Below are positions 5,771-6,641 of a stretch of 6,641 nt of DNA, one piece after another. The notes beneath the pieces are model-generated. The model did no database searches. It had not been told where the DNA came from and was given only the letters and a program-made list of their open reading frames with translations. Location: positions 1 through 6,641 of the forward strand of contig CBDUBU010000227.1 in the NCBI GenBank assembly GCA_965365465.1, in the 5' to 3' direction. Source of the stretch: CBDUBU01 sp965365465. Its GTDB lineage: Bacteria; Bacteroidota; Rhodothermia; Rhodothermales; DASSAV01. The position numbers and the translations under genes are program-made. Within the stretch, counting starts at the first letter, position 1; the number at the start of each line of letters is the position of its first letter.

Positions 5771-5777
5771 CTTTCCT
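5771..5777 (-). promoter_or_regulatory. Ribosome binding site AGGAAAG for the exporter's TTG start
   Basis: On the minus strand AGGAAAG lies 8 bases before the TTG at 5762-5760. It is the clearest Shine-Dalgarno in the window and supports the unusual start codon, since no in-frame ATG or GTG exists between the upstream TAG (5789-5787) and residue 30. Confidence 0.55.
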
Positions 5778-5818
5778 AAAGGCTGTCTATGACGTGTAAC
5801 GAGAAACTGCCAAAGAGG

Positions 5819-6641
5819 TCAGATGCTTTCCGGAGTCAGGTTTTTTTGCCGGGCTGTTGCCGGGCGGAGAATGTACCGCTTTAATTCTTCAGCCGCCTCT
5901 GTGTTCTTAAAGATCTGCCTCGCTTCTTCGACGAGTGGGGCGGGATCTTTATATCGTGCGCTGAAGTGGCCGAGAAGCAGGCGGGCGGCTCCGGCATCTT
6001 TCGCAATCTGCGCAGCCTCACTTGCCGTCGAGTGACCTGTTTCTATCGCGCGTTCCGCTAAATCCCGGCCAAACGTTGCTTCGTGATAGAGCAGGTCGGC
6101 TTCGCGCGCCAGCAGCCTTCCACCCGGACACGGACGTGTATCGGTGACGTAGGCAAACGAGGCGCCGGGTACAGGTGGATCGACTACTTCCTCCGGTAAG
6201 ATGGTGCGTCCGTCCGGCGCAGCGACCGGTGTTCCTGCTTTCAGAAGCCGGAACTGTTCATAATCAACGATGCCCAGCGACCGTGCCCGGTCTACATGGA
6301 GGCGACCGGAACGAGGTTTTTCCTGAAAGCGAAACCCGGCGGTAAAGGTTCTGTGCTCTACGGGTCTTGCTTCTACGTAATAGTCGGAGGTTTCAAAAAC
6401 GATCTGGTGCTCGAAATCTTCGGCCAGCTCGACGTACGTGATGGGGAAGGGCAGCCAGTCCTTCTGAAGGCCGGGTACATGATGCACCGTCTCGCGAATA
6501 CTTTGCGGCCCGACTACCGTTATCGGTTCCCGCCGTTTGAGCAGGGCAAGGGTCGAGAGAAGGCCCATTAGTCCATAAAAGTGGGCGCCGTGCAGATGGG
6601 TAATGAAAACCGCGGCGATGCGCGAGCGCTTGACACCGGCA
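5819..6641 (-). CDS. rnz: Ribonuclease Z (tRNA 3'-processing), N-terminus cut by window end, with Ala at the catalytic Asp position
   Basis: The frame is open from the right edge to TGA at 5821-5819 and shows 273 residues. About 45 N-terminal residues of a roughly 310-320-residue RNase Z are missing. The family is clear. There is FITHLHGAHFYGL (visible residues 12-24), ARPVEHRTFTAGFRFQEK with its motif III His (96), the exosite-like region GRLHVDRARSLGI, VTDTRPC with metal-bridging Asp (167), YHEATF (His186), GHSTASEA (His203) and HFSARY (His225). RNase Z cuts tRNA precursors after the discriminator base. The oddity is motif II: HxHxDH is HLHGAH here. GCC replaces an Asp codon, removing the residue equivalent to Asp67 of the Bacillus subtilis enzyme. 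An ATG at 6568 is internal to the fold and not the start. The ABC exporter follows by 56 bp with no terminator between, suggesting co-transcription. Confidence 0.93.
   Translation of the reverse strand, partial: AGVKRSRIAAVFITHLHGAHFYGLMGLLSTLALLKRREPITVVGPQSIRETVHHVPGLQKDWLPFPITYVELAEDFEHQIVFETSDYYVEARPVEHRTFTAGFRFQEKPRSGRLHVDRARSLGIVDYEQFRLLKAGTPVAAPDGRTILPEEVVDPPVPGASFAYVTDTRPCPGGRLLAREADLLYHEATFGRDLAERAIETGHSTASEAAQIAKDAGAARLLLGHFSARYKDPAPLVEEARQIFKNTEAAEELKRYILRPATARQKNLTPESI

Noticed and set aside
4809..5792. A 327-codon plus-strand open frame
   Set aside because: It lies entirely antisense to the membrane domain of the ABC exporter. Its translation is charged, low in motifs and unrecognisable.

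Overview
The window looks like chromosomal DNA from a free-living bacterium, probably of the Rhodothermota/Bacteroidota side. That placement is an inference from protein flavour, from the weak or absent Shine-Dalgarno sequences before most genes, and from the MdlB-like ABC exporter with its 'DEATSSVDTE' region. There is no rRNA, no marker gene and no database search behind it. No tRNA, rRNA, CRISPR array, insertion sequence or phage gene was seen.

Left end (1-449, minus strand): a STAS-domain anti-sigma factor antagonist with the phosphorylatable Ser in DSTGLGS. It is followed by the first 16 codons of a gene that leaves the window, probably its partner kinase or phosphatase. These two reading frames are almost saturated for G/C at third codon positions, unlike everything to the right. 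The composition break lies inside the STAS gene. A 284-bp divergent intergenic region (450-733) follows and holds two inverted repeats.

Centre (734-3813): an arsenic-flavoured block. An ArsR/SmtB-family repressor (734-1117, +) is followed after 217 bp by a thioredoxin-TPR protein of the YbbN/CnoX type with an intact WCGPC site (1335-2150, +). Converging on it from the minus strand are arsS, a radical SAM enzyme of arsenosugar biosynthesis (2291-3433), and, just upstream of arsS, its usual partner, a small AhpD/carboxymuconolactone decarboxylase-like 'peroxidase' (3481-3813). A terminator-like hairpin lies between the converging genes. No arsM methyltransferase, arsenate reductase or arsenite efflux gene is in the window. 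The likely logic is that ArsR senses a metalloid, ArsS transfers a SAM-derived 5'-deoxyadenosyl group to a methylated arsenical made elsewhere, and the thioredoxin-like and AhpD-like proteins handle thiol redox.

Right (3945-6641, minus strand): a full-length ABC exporter half-transporter that starts at a TTG codon behind an AGGAAAG ribosome binding site, and upstream of it ribonuclease Z, which is cut by the window end. RNase Z carries a striking substitution: the HxHxDH metallo-beta-lactamase motif reads HLHGAHF, with Ala in place of the catalytic Asp, while the other visible ligands are retained. rnz, the exporter, the peroxidase-like gene and arsS all point the same way, with gaps of 56, 131 and 47 bp.

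Main points for a second look: the RNase Z Asp-to-Ala change; the arsS/peroxidase/ArsR/chaperedoxin neighbourhood without arsM; an ArsR without the classical CVC metal site; an unexplained open frame and a run of three dyads between arsR and the thioredoxin gene; and the composition break inside the STAS gene.
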